Part shown: in pieces, positions 10,811-21,205 of the stretch | Layout of the letters: the number at the start of each line of letters is the position of its first letter | Position numbering within the stretch: position 1 is the first letter of the stretch | Source: Elymus sibiricus | Lineage: Eukaryota; Streptophyta; Magnoliopsida; Poales; Poaceae | DNA length: 64,000 nucleotides | Reading direction: 5' to 3' | Assembly: GCA_039707655.1 (NCBI GenBank) | Contig: CM077667.1 | Span: 58,867,628 to 58,931,627 of the forward strand | Made by a program: the position numbers and the translations under genes | The notes under the pieces: generated by a model | Database searches by the model: none | What the model saw: only the letters and a program-made list of their open reading frames with translations | What the model was told of the DNA's origin: nothing

Positions 10811-11262
10811 ATTGTTGAAAGCAATAATTTGCACTTCTCTTGGAAATACTTGATTTGACAGAAAAATGCGTTAAAATGTTATTTAAATAAGAGTTAAAAA
10901 AGAAAATCATGAATCATTCATGTTTTTTTCCTTTTCGAAAAGGATCCAGATCTGTTATAAAGTTTCACCAAAAATGCAAAGCATCCTAAACATAATTAAA
11001 ACTACATCGAGTTCCATGGACCACCGAACGACCACTGTTGCTTTCATATCGGAGCCGGCTTGACCTTGTGCATGACAGTCGGAAACTCTTTATGCGCATG
11101 CACACAAGGACTAGCGATCGAAGTCACAGTCATCGTCGTTGAACCCTGAATTGATCTGAAGAACCTCACATCAAATTTCACCATCGCGTACGCACGACAA
11201 GAAACAATAACCTCGCCGCTCCAAGAAGTTGGCAAGAATCTACACCGGAGCTCCGTCTAATC
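10705..11262. repeat. Tandem segmental duplication, copy A (NPF 3' end plus flank)
   Basis: From the last ~35 codons of the NPF gene to GGAGCTCCGTCTAATCC this stretch is repeated, with substitutions and small indels, at 11543-12107. It contains the true stop codon (10808-10810), the 3' flank and the 3' part of a minus-strand A-tailed retroposon. Confidence 0.85.
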
Positions 11263-11542
11263 CTTCCCGGCACCGGTTTTCCGAAAAATAAAATCCCAGA
11301 AATGATTCTCGTGTCATCACCATCCCCAGTATTACCATTCGCTGGTGAACACTTCCTTGATATAGAATTCCAAGCAGTTGCAAGAATTTGAGCATAAGAC
11401 CATAAAGATCCATTGAGTACAACAATGATTTCCAGTGACGGATGACAGAAGCGACTCGTGGATCTCCAACGTCGATGAGATTCCATTCCCACATAAACGG
11501 CTGACCTGGATAACTCCTATCTCGTGTGGCTTCTATCTCCGA
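10920..11542 (-). mobile_element. A-tailed non-LTR retroposon, copy A
   Basis: On the minus strand the sequence ends with GGTCCATGGAACTCGATGTA, a spacer and an A-run (T-run at about 10923-10930). The same 3' end is found in copy B and a related one in the element at 12348-13002. An open stretch (minus, about 11240-11530, containing GDPRVASVIRHW) is of unknown nature. The 5' limit is uncertain because it runs into duplication copy B. Confidence 0.4.
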
Positions 11543-12107
11543 TTCCATCGCCAACTGGTACACCTACAAGAAGACCGCCAGAGCCGGAGACGACCCGAAC
11601 GCCAAAGAAGTAGGTGATGATGATTCACCAGAATCAGGAGACAAAACAAAATAGATTGTTGAAAGCAAGGATTGCTACTTCTCTTGGAAAGATTTGATAG
11701 AAAATGTGTTAAAATTTTCTTTAAATAAGAGTTTAGAAAAAAGAAACTCATGAATATGCATTCATGCTTTTTTTTCCGAAAAGGATCCAGACATGTTATA
11801 AAGTTTCACCAAAATTGCAAAGCACCTTAAACAAAATTAAAACTACATCGAGTTCCATGGACCACCGAACGACCACTCTCATTGCTCTCGTATCGGAGCC
11901 GGCCTGACCTTATGAATGGCAGTCACGAGGTATTCATGCACGTGCACATAAGGACCAGCGACCGAAGCCGCAGTCATCGTAGTTGAACCCTTGAACTGAC
12001 CTAAAGAACCTCACACCAAATCTCACCATCACGTACGCACGACAAGAAACAATAACCTCGCCGCCCCGAGGAGCTGTCAGGAATCTGCACTGGAGCTCCG
12101 TCTAATC
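11543..12107. repeat. Tandem segmental duplication, copy B
   Basis: Diverged second copy of 10705-11262. It begins at ATCGCCAACTGGTACACCTA and remains alignable to GGAGCTCCGTCTAATCC, after which the two flanks differ. Confidence 0.85.
11545..11654 (+). pseudogene. Orphan C-terminal tail of the NPF gene
   Basis: About 35 codons matching the end of the NPF protein (IANWYTYKKTA onward, acidic tail, stop TAG near 11652) with several substitutions and one codon inserted. No upstream transporter sequence is attached, so it cannot encode a transporter. It is part of duplication copy B. Confidence 0.85.
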
Positions 12108-12340
12108 CATCATGACAGACGAATTTAAGGAGGATCGGATCCTGAAAGATTGGCTCGAAGAAGAAGATATGTCATCCTACTGCCCGCCGCCCCTGCAAGG
12201 GCTGAAATCTACCTATCCCCTAGCCGGAGCCAGGCACCATGATTCCCCTCCTGACCATCGACATCAGCAGCCGGAGCGACAAGCAAAGGGGAGGCGAATC
12301 AACTGACTCGTTGGTAGAGTTTAATTTAGGGGTGGGCGGT
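11766..12340 (-). mobile_element. A-tailed non-LTR retroposon, copy B
   Basis: Minus-strand 3' end with A-run (T-run at 11768-11776) and the same terminal sequence as copy A. The part beyond 12107 differs from copy A and has only a weak open frame (12112-12306, plus). The 5' limit is not defined. Confidence 0.4.
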
Positions 12341-12347
12341 AGTCTTT

Positions 12348-13002
12348 TTTTGCGGGAAAATTTCCGATCTATTCATCTTCAATCATGGCAGTACAACGAA
12401 TACCAGAAATAATAAAAATTACATCTAGATCCGCAGACCACCTAGCGACGACTACAAGCACTGAAGTGAGCCGAAGGCGCGCCGCCGTCATCGCCCCTCC
12501 ATCGCCGGAGTCGGGCACAACTTGTTGTAGTAGACAGTCGGGAAGTCGTCGTGCTAAGGCCCCGTAGGACCAACACACCAGAACAACAACCGTCGCAGAT
12601 GAAGAATAACATAGATCAGAAGGATCCAACCCGAAGACACAAGAACGTAGACGAACAACGACGAGATCCGAGCAAATCCACCAAAGATAGATCCACCGGA
12701 GACACACCTCCACACGCCCACCAACGGTGCTAGACGCACCGTCGGAACGGGGGCTAGGAGGGGAGACCTTTATTCCATCTTCAGGGAGCCGCCGCCGTCT
12801 CGTCTTCCTGAGCAGGACACAAACCCTAGCAAAACTGAAAGAAACGACTAAAAACGGAGCCCTTCCGCCGGCTCTTGCCGAGATCAACCCCGCCCCCATG
12901 GCCCTAGGACCACCGGAGTGGAGGCGGACCTGCGGCGGCGCCGGCGGGAGGCAGAAACCCTAGCTTTTTTATGGAGGAGGAGGAGGCGGCTAGACGTAGG
13001 CA
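12348..13002 (-). mobile_element. Short A-tailed retroposon (non-autonomous LINE/SINE-like) with TSD
   Basis: Flanked by the direct repeat GGTAGTCTTT at 12338-12347 and 13003-13012. On the minus strand it starts CTGCCTACGTCTAGCC, is GC-rich in its first half, and ends GAAATTTTCCCGC followed by an A-run. Length is about 655 bp. TSD plus A-tail is the signature of LINE-driven retroposition. Open stretches on both strands show no recognised domain and are not called as genes. Confidence 0.7.
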
Positions 13003-13012
13003 GGTAGTCTTT

Positions 13013-13316
13013 GCGCTAGCCATCTTGCGAGAGGAGAAAGAAAAGCACCTGAATATTCATCCACATTGCCGAAACAGCCCAACCTGGTTACAAAGAACTT
13101 GACAGATTTCAGACAGTACAAGCAGAACCTGAACGTGCCACTGGTTGCAATGAGAGAGGATGGTTGCATCCATGTCGTGTCGTTAAAATACAAGGCAAAT
13201 GGTAAAAAGAAAGAGTACAAACAATTTTATGTCTATCTATATACCTTATTTTTTTTTTACTAATAAAGCAAGGTGATATTCTTGGTTTCGCCCCGCGATT
13301 AGGATTTTTTTTTTCA
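13013..13316. other. No gene seen
   Basis: Short intergenic stretch with two T-runs (near 13247 and 13304) between the small retroposon and the LINE insertion site. Confidence 0.5.
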
Positions 13317-13358
13317 GCGGCCCGTCCGTCCTTTTTTTTTGAAAACAAACCGTAAACT

Positions 13359-16085
13359 TTATTCATTAGATATAACCAATACATCGTTTGTGAGCATCGT
13401 TACAATTTCACATAAGGGTTCCTCAAACCATTCTGAGGTCAAAGAAAATCTAGCTAATCTAGCAAGTTCATGAGCTACTTTATTTGCTTCTCTATTACAA
13501 TGTTCAAATCTTGAAATAATAAAATCACACGCATAATGAAAACAATCATCGAAAATCGCCGCCGCCGCTGTCGCCGACTGTCCTCCGTCCTGCATAGTTT
13601 CGATCACCTCCAGGTTGTCCGAGTTAATAATTAGGCGATTACATCCCGCTCTTTGCGCTACTTTTAGACCAAATTTGAGAGCTAGAGCTTCCGCCATTAA
13701 AACATCCGCGCAATAGTCTATCTTCCCATTTCCTCCAGCGATGAACCTGCCTTTGTCATCTCTTAGAACCGCCCCCATTGTGCTCCTAAGAAGGTCGTGG
13801 TCAAAAGAAGCGTCCACATTAAGTTTAACAAACCCCTTGGGGGGACATGACCAACCCCCCTTTTTCATAGAAGCCTTTGTGGACGAAGCATTAACGTAGT
13901 TTGCCGTGATGGCTAGAATCCCCATTGAAATTTGTTGTGCATTTTGCGCAGTCTCCTTATACACCATATTTCGTCTTTCCCACCATAGTTACCATGCTGC
14001 GATAGCTATCATTTCATGCATATTATGATGACCCAAAATACTCAGTTCTTGATTTGGCAGGAGTAGCAGGTATGCCAGCACCTCTTCTCCAGCACGATCA
14101 ATCTTGCACGCTTTCTCAATGATATCAACCATTCCTAGTCTTTTCCAAACCTCCTTGGCTTTCATACAAAGGAAGAGCATGTGCTTCGTGTCTTCTAGGC
14201 CCTCTGAACAAACAGGACAAATGGGCGAAATCTTCATATGACTATTTGCAAGCGTAACCCGGCAAGGAAGTGTGCCATGAAGCGTACGCCATAAAAATAT
14301 TTTTACTTTTGCCGGACAGGATAATTTCCATATATTAGTCCAAATAGGGCTTGTTGTGGTTCGTCCCATCCCATTAGTATATCTTAATTTACTTCCATAC
14401 TGGTGATCCCACTCCACAACGTAGGCAGACCGAACCGAGAACATACCATTTTTCGTATAGCTCCAAGCAATGAAATCTTCCATATCATGTTGTGGGAGTG
14501 GAATTGAAAGAATCCGTTGTACATCAATGGGCCACATTGTTTGTCGAATGAGGTCCTCATCCCAGGTATTCGAGACAGGGTCAATCAGGTCACCTACCTT
14601 AGACAATAATTGTCCCCCCTTAGGAGTCAAAATTTTCCTTGTGGCGCAATTAGGGATCCATGCATCCTCCCAAATCTTGATATTATGCCCATTCCCTACA
14701 CACCAAATATATCCACGTTTTAAGGTTTCTGTCCCTGCCATAATACTTTGCCAGGTAAAAGATGATCCTTTCTTTAGCTTGGTGTTCAACAGATCTCCAT
14801 CCGGGTAATACTTTGCTCTTAGGATAGTAGCACACAGAGAATCAGGATTATCAATAAGACGCCATGCCTGTTTGGTGAGTAATGCCAAGTTGAAACAATG
14901 AATATCACGAAATCCCATCCCTCCTTGATTTTTGGCACACACATTTTCCACCAAGCCATCCAATGCATCCTCCTCTAGTTCTCCTCGTCTCCCCACCAGA
15001 AATGCGCTATCGCGTCAATGATTCCTTTACAATTTTTTTTAGGAACTTTAAAGACGGACATTGCATAGGTGGGTATGGCTTGGACAACCGCCCCTTGAGC
15101 AGGATCTCCTCCCCCCTCCCCCCCCGCTGACAATAATTTTTCCTTCCAACCACTTATTTTCTTCACAATACGTTCAATTAGAAATTGGAAACATTCTGTT
15201 TTGTCTAATCCCACAATTGCTGGCAACCCCAAATACTTATCATTGAGGGCCTCAGTCATTATATTCAACGTCATACACATTTGTTCTCTAATATCCACCT
15301 TAGTGTTTGGGATAAAGAAAATGTTGGATTTTTCAACACTTACCAATTGCCCCAATGCCGCACAGTATAAGTCTAGCGCCGATTTCAAGGCTACCGCATT
15401 ATTTTGGTTAGCTTTCATGAGAATCAAGGAGTCATCCGCAAAGAGAAGATTTGTGATAGACGAGGCCTCTCTACATACCTTTACTCCTGAGATATTTTCA
15501 CTTTCCTCTGCATGTGTAAGTAAAGGATTCAACCCCTCAGTACACAATAAGAATAGATATGGTGACAGCGGGTCTCCCTGCCTCAACCCCCTTGTAGGCT
15601 TAAAACTCTCACTTTCTTACCCCATTAATCCTTACTGTGTATTCGACTGTTGAGACACATTGCATAATAAGTTTCACCCAATCTTGACGGAAGCCCAATC
15701 TTAACATAATCTCCTTCAAGAAAGGCCATTCAACTCTATCGTAAGCTTTGTGCATGTCGAGTTTTATGGCACATAGGCCTTCTCTACCTTCTCGCTTATT
15801 CTTGATAGTATGAAAACACTCATAAGCCACTAAAATGTTGTCCGTAATCAATCTTTCGGGCACGAAGGCACTCTGAGTTGGGCTAATAATTTCTGGTAGA
15901 AAAGCCTTTACACGAGAAGCCACCATTTTTGCAATAATTTTATATACTACATTACATAAACTGATCGGCCTAAATTGGGTCACTTTCGTTGGAGTATTAA
16001 CTTTTGGAATCATCACGATCGCAGTGTCATTCCAACCCGCAGGTATAGTGCATGTATTAATTGCTTGTAGAACCTCCTCTATTAG
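13359..16085 (-). pseudogene. LINE ORF2, 3' part: RT, zf-RVT, RNase H
   Basis: Reading leftwards from the gypsy insertion point: RT with FRPISLCNVVYK and the KLDMHKAYDRVEW motif (15609-16016), RT core with QGDPLSPYLF and the catalytic FADD (near 15440), zf-RVT zinc-binding domain (about 14150-14950, CPVCSEGLEDTKHMLFLC), and RNase H (13359-13967, starting LNVDASF). Damage: one extra base around 15607, a shift near 14985 and an in-frame TAA at 13989-13991. RNase H-tailed L1s are common in plants; the domain removes RNA during target-primed reverse transcription. Confidence 0.9.
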
Positions 16086-16090
16086 ATCAC

Positions 16091-16671
16091 TGTCGTGGGA
16101 ACGAGTCTGACAGTAGAAGGTAGGGGTACGTAAGGAGAGGGCAGAGTCCTAGCTACGGCGAGGGTGTACACACAAATGTATGAGTTCAGGCCCCTCTCGT
16201 GGAGGTAATAGCCCTACGTCTCAGGTGCTCGGGAGCTCTTTGTCGAGTGTAATAGGAGTATCGTTACAGGGGGTGTGAACCAACCCTTATGCCAGAGGGG
16301 AGGGGTGGCTTATATAGAGTGCGCTGCCCCTTATAAGTGTCCGGCATCTAAGGGTCAGATCGTGGTTATAAAGACGTACGTTACTGGTAACGTACAACAT
16401 AAATGCTATTAATGGTCTTGATGAACGCCTGCCCGTTAGCCTCCCTGGGGTGACTTCTGGGTTTCTGTGGTCGACTCTCTTCTGGTCCTTCCGAGTGAAA
16501 GGTAAGCGTCGAGTGAAAGGTACCTCCGAGTGTATATTGTCGAGTGACTTGTATGTCTTGGCTATTTCAGTCGGAGACTTCCTTGTAGCTCTTAAGCTTT
16601 CTGGGGCAGTGCCCTTAGGTAGGGCATGTAGGTCAGGCCTATGACCCTACCCTAGGTACATATCCCCATCA
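16091..16671 (-). repeat. Gypsy 1, 3' LTR
   Basis: 581 bp, TGTCGTGGGAACG ... ATATCCCCATCA as read on plus. Near-identical to 28541-29121. It lies beside the start of the antisense gene at 17224, so it may also shape that gene's expression. Confidence 0.96.
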
Positions 16672-16681
16672 TTAGCCCCCG
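16672..16681 (-). other. Polypurine tract of gypsy 1
   Basis: Minus strand CGGGGGCTAA directly abuts the 3' LTR, the expected place of plus-strand priming. Confidence 0.7.
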
Positions 16682-16826
16682 AATGGATCGGGGTTCGAGT
16701 GTAAAAAGTGTCAATGCAGGTTCTGACAAGACACAAAAATTCCGAGTGCATTTTGAGGCTTCTTAGAAATCTGCGTCGATTGGAACCTTTATCGTTCGCC
16801 CTGATCGATTCTGTCTTGAAGTATAT

Positions 16827-16882
16827 CCGAGTGAAACTGAGCTCGAAATCAGGTCCGAGTGAAACTGAGCTCAAAATCAGGT
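16827..16882. repeat. 28-bp tandem duplication upstream of the antisense gene
   Basis: CCGAGTGAAACTGAGCTC plus about 10 bases occurs at 16827 and 16855, with one difference noted. It holds the CGAGTG hexamer common in this element. Confidence 0.8.
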
Positions 16883-17116
16883 TCGAGCTATCTGCAGAGT
16901 CTTCTGATGTGACGGTTCGCTCCGTCGGTTCCGGATTTTACGGGATTCGAAAATTGGATAAACGCGCGCTGAGCGGGGATGACGCAACCGCAAAGGCAAG
17001 TGGGGGCAAGACGCCTCGATTACCGCGCCGCCAAAATCGCCACGTACCGCGCCTCTTCTGGGTTCGGGATACCCAGAGATCTGGCGGGCCCACAGGCCAG
17101 TGACCCACACGGGCGG

Positions 17117-17123
17117 ATATAAG
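17117..17123 (+). promoter_or_regulatory. TATA-like box of the antisense gene
   Basis: ATATAAG about 100 bp before the ATG at 17224, with a pyrimidine-rich leader between (CTCTTCTCCTCCTCTTCC near 17168), as in plant core promoters. Confidence 0.5.
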
Positions 17124-17223
17124 AGGCGACGACGCCGGTGCTGGTACAGTACTCTTCCCCCAAATCTGCTCTTCTCCTCCTCTTCCTCCTCTGCCCAGCT
17201 CCGTTCCAACGACCGCCGCCGCC

Positions 17224-20200
17224 ATGACGAAGGGCAAGACGGAGAAGCTCGAGCGCACCAAGAAGGGAGGAGCCAAGGCGAAGAAGCCGTCGGGCGCCCG
17301 GTCGACGGTGCCGCCGGGGTGGATCCAGGGGGATTTCCTCCAATCGACGGTCACGGCGGAGGATGTGTAAAATCTCGTCGTCGACGGGTTGATAACTGCG
17401 GGGTCCTGGAGATTGCCGAAGGGGGAGACCGAGCCGGAGACACGCGACGGCGAGCGAGTTCTGCTTCTCACCCACGTCAAGCGAGGTTTCTCCATGCCAC
17501 CCCACCCGTTCATCCGTAGTTTCCTGAACTATTTCGGAGCGCAGCTCCACCATTTCCCTCCGAATGCGATTGCCTATCTTTCCTGTTTCATAACTTTGTG
17601 CGAATGTTTCCTGGGCTGTCCTCCGCATTGGGGTTTGTTTAAACACATATTCTCTGTTAGATCTCAATCCGTCAAGAAAGCCAATCCCAGTGATAGCAAA
17701 ACCCACGTAATCCAACTGTGTGGTGGCTTAGGGATCCAAAAGAGAGGTAGGAGTGCATTTCCCTCTATGACCTTTCCTGATTCTGTCCGGGGTTGGCAGT
17801 CGACATGGTTCTATTGCAAGGATGTTGCATCACCAAATATGTCGACTGGACTTCCTCCTTTCACCTTGGATCGACCTACCACCCCCAAACCACTGTACGT
17901 GACAAAGGTAGAGAAAATCCAGGTAGGGATCCTAGTGAACGCTGTATCTGATCTCATCCGCGGCGGAGTGACTGGCTTGGATCTCCTTGAAACGTTTCTC
18001 AGTCGACGGATCCAGCCTCTCCAAGCCCGGGATCACACCATGTGGCATTACTTGGGCCCTGAGGATACCACTCGGACTCATCCTGAAGAAGTTTCCGACG
18101 AGACCGTTTCTCAGTGGCTCAGGAGCATCACCGGAGCCTGTGATAATCCCGAGGGAGCCAAGCGAATTCCACCCTTTTCTGCTTTGAACCCACCAAAGAA
18201 CCTGGTGAGTTATACCTCTGTCGATTGTTTTAATATTTGTCGAGTAACTGGATCTTCAGTCGACTGACTTTGAAGCTTGTATCTTGCAGGAATTTACAAA
18301 CATGTACTCGCCCGTGCCAAACGGAGAACAGCCTGACGAAGAAGAAGGGAGCGTAGATGACAGCGCAGACGGCGATTATGCCAACGACAGTGAGAGCAGC
18401 GATGACGACCTGGAGGAAGGCGAGGTGGAAGCTCAGGTCTCTCTGCGCACCGGGCGTCGCACCAAGCAGCAAGAAGACCCAGAGGTTGCTCCGAGCAAAG
18501 CTGTGGCGTCGAGCACAAGGAACCCAAAGCGTGACCGTGCCGCAACATCGGGGTCGACTGAAAAAGCTGCGAAACAACTCAAGCCGGACGCGCCAAAACC
18601 TCGGAAGGCCCTGCCTCGTATCAAGATTGTTGTGCCTGTTGCCTCAACGTGAGTGTTTATTTTCCCGCGATTGTGATTGTGGCACTTCATGTCTCTGCTG
18701 ACCGAGTGGAGTTTATCCGCCAGAGCTGCTACCTCTGTGACGTCGCCCCAGCGGAATGATGGGGACCATATGGAAGTGGTCACTCCTGATGCGGCCACCT
18801 CCCAACGAGGTATAACAAACCCACACTCTACTCTGTTTTTTGAAGAATAATCGTCGAGTGACTTGATTAAAATTGCCGATTGATAGCTGACGAAGTCATC
18901 GAACTGGAAGATGACGAGGAGCTGCAGCGAGGAACGCAAGATGAAGCTGTGCCTCTGGAGGCTCCACACGTACGCACTCGGAGAACACCGTCAGGACAGA
19001 CGCCCCATGGGTCGACTGCTGCGACACCTCCAGCCCTTGTGGCCCCGCTGTCGAGTGCTCCGCCAGCCACTTCAATTCTGGTGGCTTCAGCACTTATTGG
19101 ACAATCTAAAGCACCTCCTGCTGCCTCAGTTACAGCACCAACTCATTCGACGCCCGCATACCCTTTGTATCACGTCCCGGAGGACCAAACTGGAGCTGCC
19201 AAGGAAGCCATGATTCAGGCTGGGCAGATGATGCTGCGCACAAAGGAGGCGTATGAAGCCAGCAAGTTAGCCTATGATGCCAGCTCAGCGCTTCAAGCCA
19301 ACGTCCGAGTAAGTGCTATTGTAAGTTCATTTCCGATTGAATTCCTGTCCATCTTGATTTTACACCCACTGGGTGTTTTCTTTGCAAGTAGATCAGGTAG
19401 TTTCTGGTCTAGTGGGGGCACGCTGAGTGCACCCACTGGGTGTAGTCCCCGAGACCGATGTCGAATGACGAAGGCATCGGCAGGGGTCTTAGAGTTGATT
19501 TGAATGTTGCTTGTCACTCGATAGGACGGGCCTGGTCGAGTGATAGTAGGTCCAGTGGGGGCACGCTGAGTGCACCCACTGGGTGTAGTCACCGAGACCG
19601 CCGTCGAGTGCTTGTATCGACGGGGGTCTGATAGAGACAATGTTCGCTTGCTTGCTTCTTTGTTTATACTCTGACAGGCCAGACCTGGTCGAGTGTTTTT
19701 GTATCCAGAGGGGGCACGCTGAGTGCACCCACTGGGTGTAGTCCCCGAGACTACTGTCGATCGTTGACGATGGGCAGTAGTCTTAAGAACCATTCTGCAG
19801 GTTTCATGGACATCATTTCCATCAACCACGATATGACGCTGTATAGGGTTGTGGGGTGGGGCGGCAGGCCGCCTTTCAGTCGACTGCACTTGTACTTTTC
19901 CACTCGGGAGTAGAGAAATATCCATGTCGACTGAACCCCGTCTTTGCTGATTTCAGAAAGCCTGTGGGCTCGGGACCAAGTACGTTGAGCTGGAGAAGGA
20001 AAAGAATCGACTTCTGCTGGATCTGGAGCTGACGAACAACAACCTAGACCATGCACAGACCGAATTGAAGACTTTGGGAGGTAATCCTTGTCAACCAATT
20101 GCATTATCACTTTCATCTTCCGTCCTTTGAACCGAGTGAATCCACTCGAACAGATGTACGTGATGAGAACCGTCGTCTCCGAGCGCGACTCAACAATGTT

Positions 20201-21019
20201 ATTTCTTTAGATACCATGAAGAAGGCGCTCGAGGACAAGGACAAATCACTTGCTGATGCTCAGAAGGAAGCGAAGGAGAAAACTGAAGCTGCTGAGAAGA
20301 AACTTGCTGCAGCTAGTAAACTGGAAGAAGACAACGCCAAACTCAAGCAGGAACGATCCGACTGGATCAAAAAACTTGAAGTGCAGACCAAGGGAAAGAG
20401 TGCTCTGGAAAAACACTTAGGAGACTTTGCGAAGAAAATGTTCAGCATGCTTGAAGGTGACTTTCTTCTGTCAAATGAATTTCTTTGATTTCCTCAGAAC
20501 GGCATTGTGATCACCTTTTCCCTTTCTCTTCATGCAGAATTCTGTCAAGACTTTGAGAAGGAAACCGAAGAAATCGAGCCCAATCTAGACCCCACGAAGT
20601 CACTCGTCGGAGACACCGTGGCCATGGATATGTTTCGACTCGAAGCTCGTCTTAAGAATGTCCAGGGACATGTTTCTCGGCTGAGGGCTGCATTCGAGAA
20701 AGTCGACAAGGAATTGTGGCCTGAAGACCCCCTCCAGACTGACCTCGAGTATATGATGACTCGCCTCAATGAAATTCCAAGTCTAGTGCAGGCGTGGAAG
20801 AAGTCTGCTGCCCGTTGTGGTGCCGATGTGGCACTTTCACTCATCAGGGTCCATTGCAAGGAGGCCAGGGAGGACAAACTGAAATCCCTCCGAGTGATCA
20901 ACACAAAGAAACTTCAATTTGAAGATTTCATGGAGACTTTCATCGAAGCAGCTACTCGGATCGCCGACGAAATTGACCTGGATACCTTTGTAGAGCCTTC
21001 AAACCCTACCGGAGCTTGA
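17224..21019 (+). CDS. Antisense spliced gene of gypsy 1 (Transposase_28-like, coiled coil)
   Basis: Seven exons: 17224-18204, 18290-18648, 18724-18809, 18887-19308, 19957-20080, 20154-20456, 20538-21019. All six introns are GT/AG and the exons total 2,757 bp, exactly 919 codons, ending TGA. One in-frame TAA (17368-17370, codon 49) breaks this copy; an ATG at 17494 or alternatives could start a shorter protein. Exon 1 carries the 'putative gypsy type transposon' domain (PF04195-like: HPFIRSFLNYFGAQLHHFPPN, GWQSTWFYCKD). Exons 2-4 are acidic and Ser/Pro-rich, exon 6 is a Lys/Glu coiled coil, and exon 7 is a predicted helical domain (LNEIPSLVQAWKKSAARCG). It lies between pol and the 3' LTR, opposite to gag-pol. 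Function unknown; similar antisense ORFs are known in Tat-lineage elements such as maize Grande. Confidence 0.85.
19414..19760. repeat. Three-copy repeat in intron 4 of the antisense gene
   Basis: Units start at GGGGGCACGCTGAGTGCACC at 19414, 19557 and 19710, spacings of 143 and 153 bp. Each holds the near-palindrome GTGCACCCACTGGGTGTAGT. They explain the unusual length of this intron (648 bp). Confidence 0.85.
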
Positions 21020-21205
21020 AGAAGTATGTTGCTTTCAGTTAAAACTTTATTTGCCTCGGTATGCCGAGTGATGGTGTAACCGATTAAAACTTCGTTCAGG
21101 CCTTAAGCCTGAGAACTTCCCTTTGCGCGAACAAGTTTTTGCTGCGCTAGAGATTCTAGTCTTACTCGCATTTTGCTTTCCAACATTTTGCTTGGCTGAA
21201 TTTAG
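21020..21205. other. 3' flank of antisense gene, no gene
   Basis: Short unique spacer before the 143-bp array. Confidence 0.5.

Noticed and set aside
12369..12963. Open frames on both strands of the 655-bp retroposon
   Set aside because: GC-rich short element without domain homology; open frames on both strands suggest composition effect.
17020..17715. 231-codon minus-strand frame over the antisense gene's first exon
   Set aside because: Overlaps the PF04195-like exon on the other strand; composition is Arg-rich shadow and no domain is recognised.
17224..21019. Antisense gene as a host gene captured or sitting at the locus before the gypsy element
   Set aside because: It lies between pol and LTR inside TSD-defined borders, and a related gene sits in the same place in another family, so it belongs to the element.
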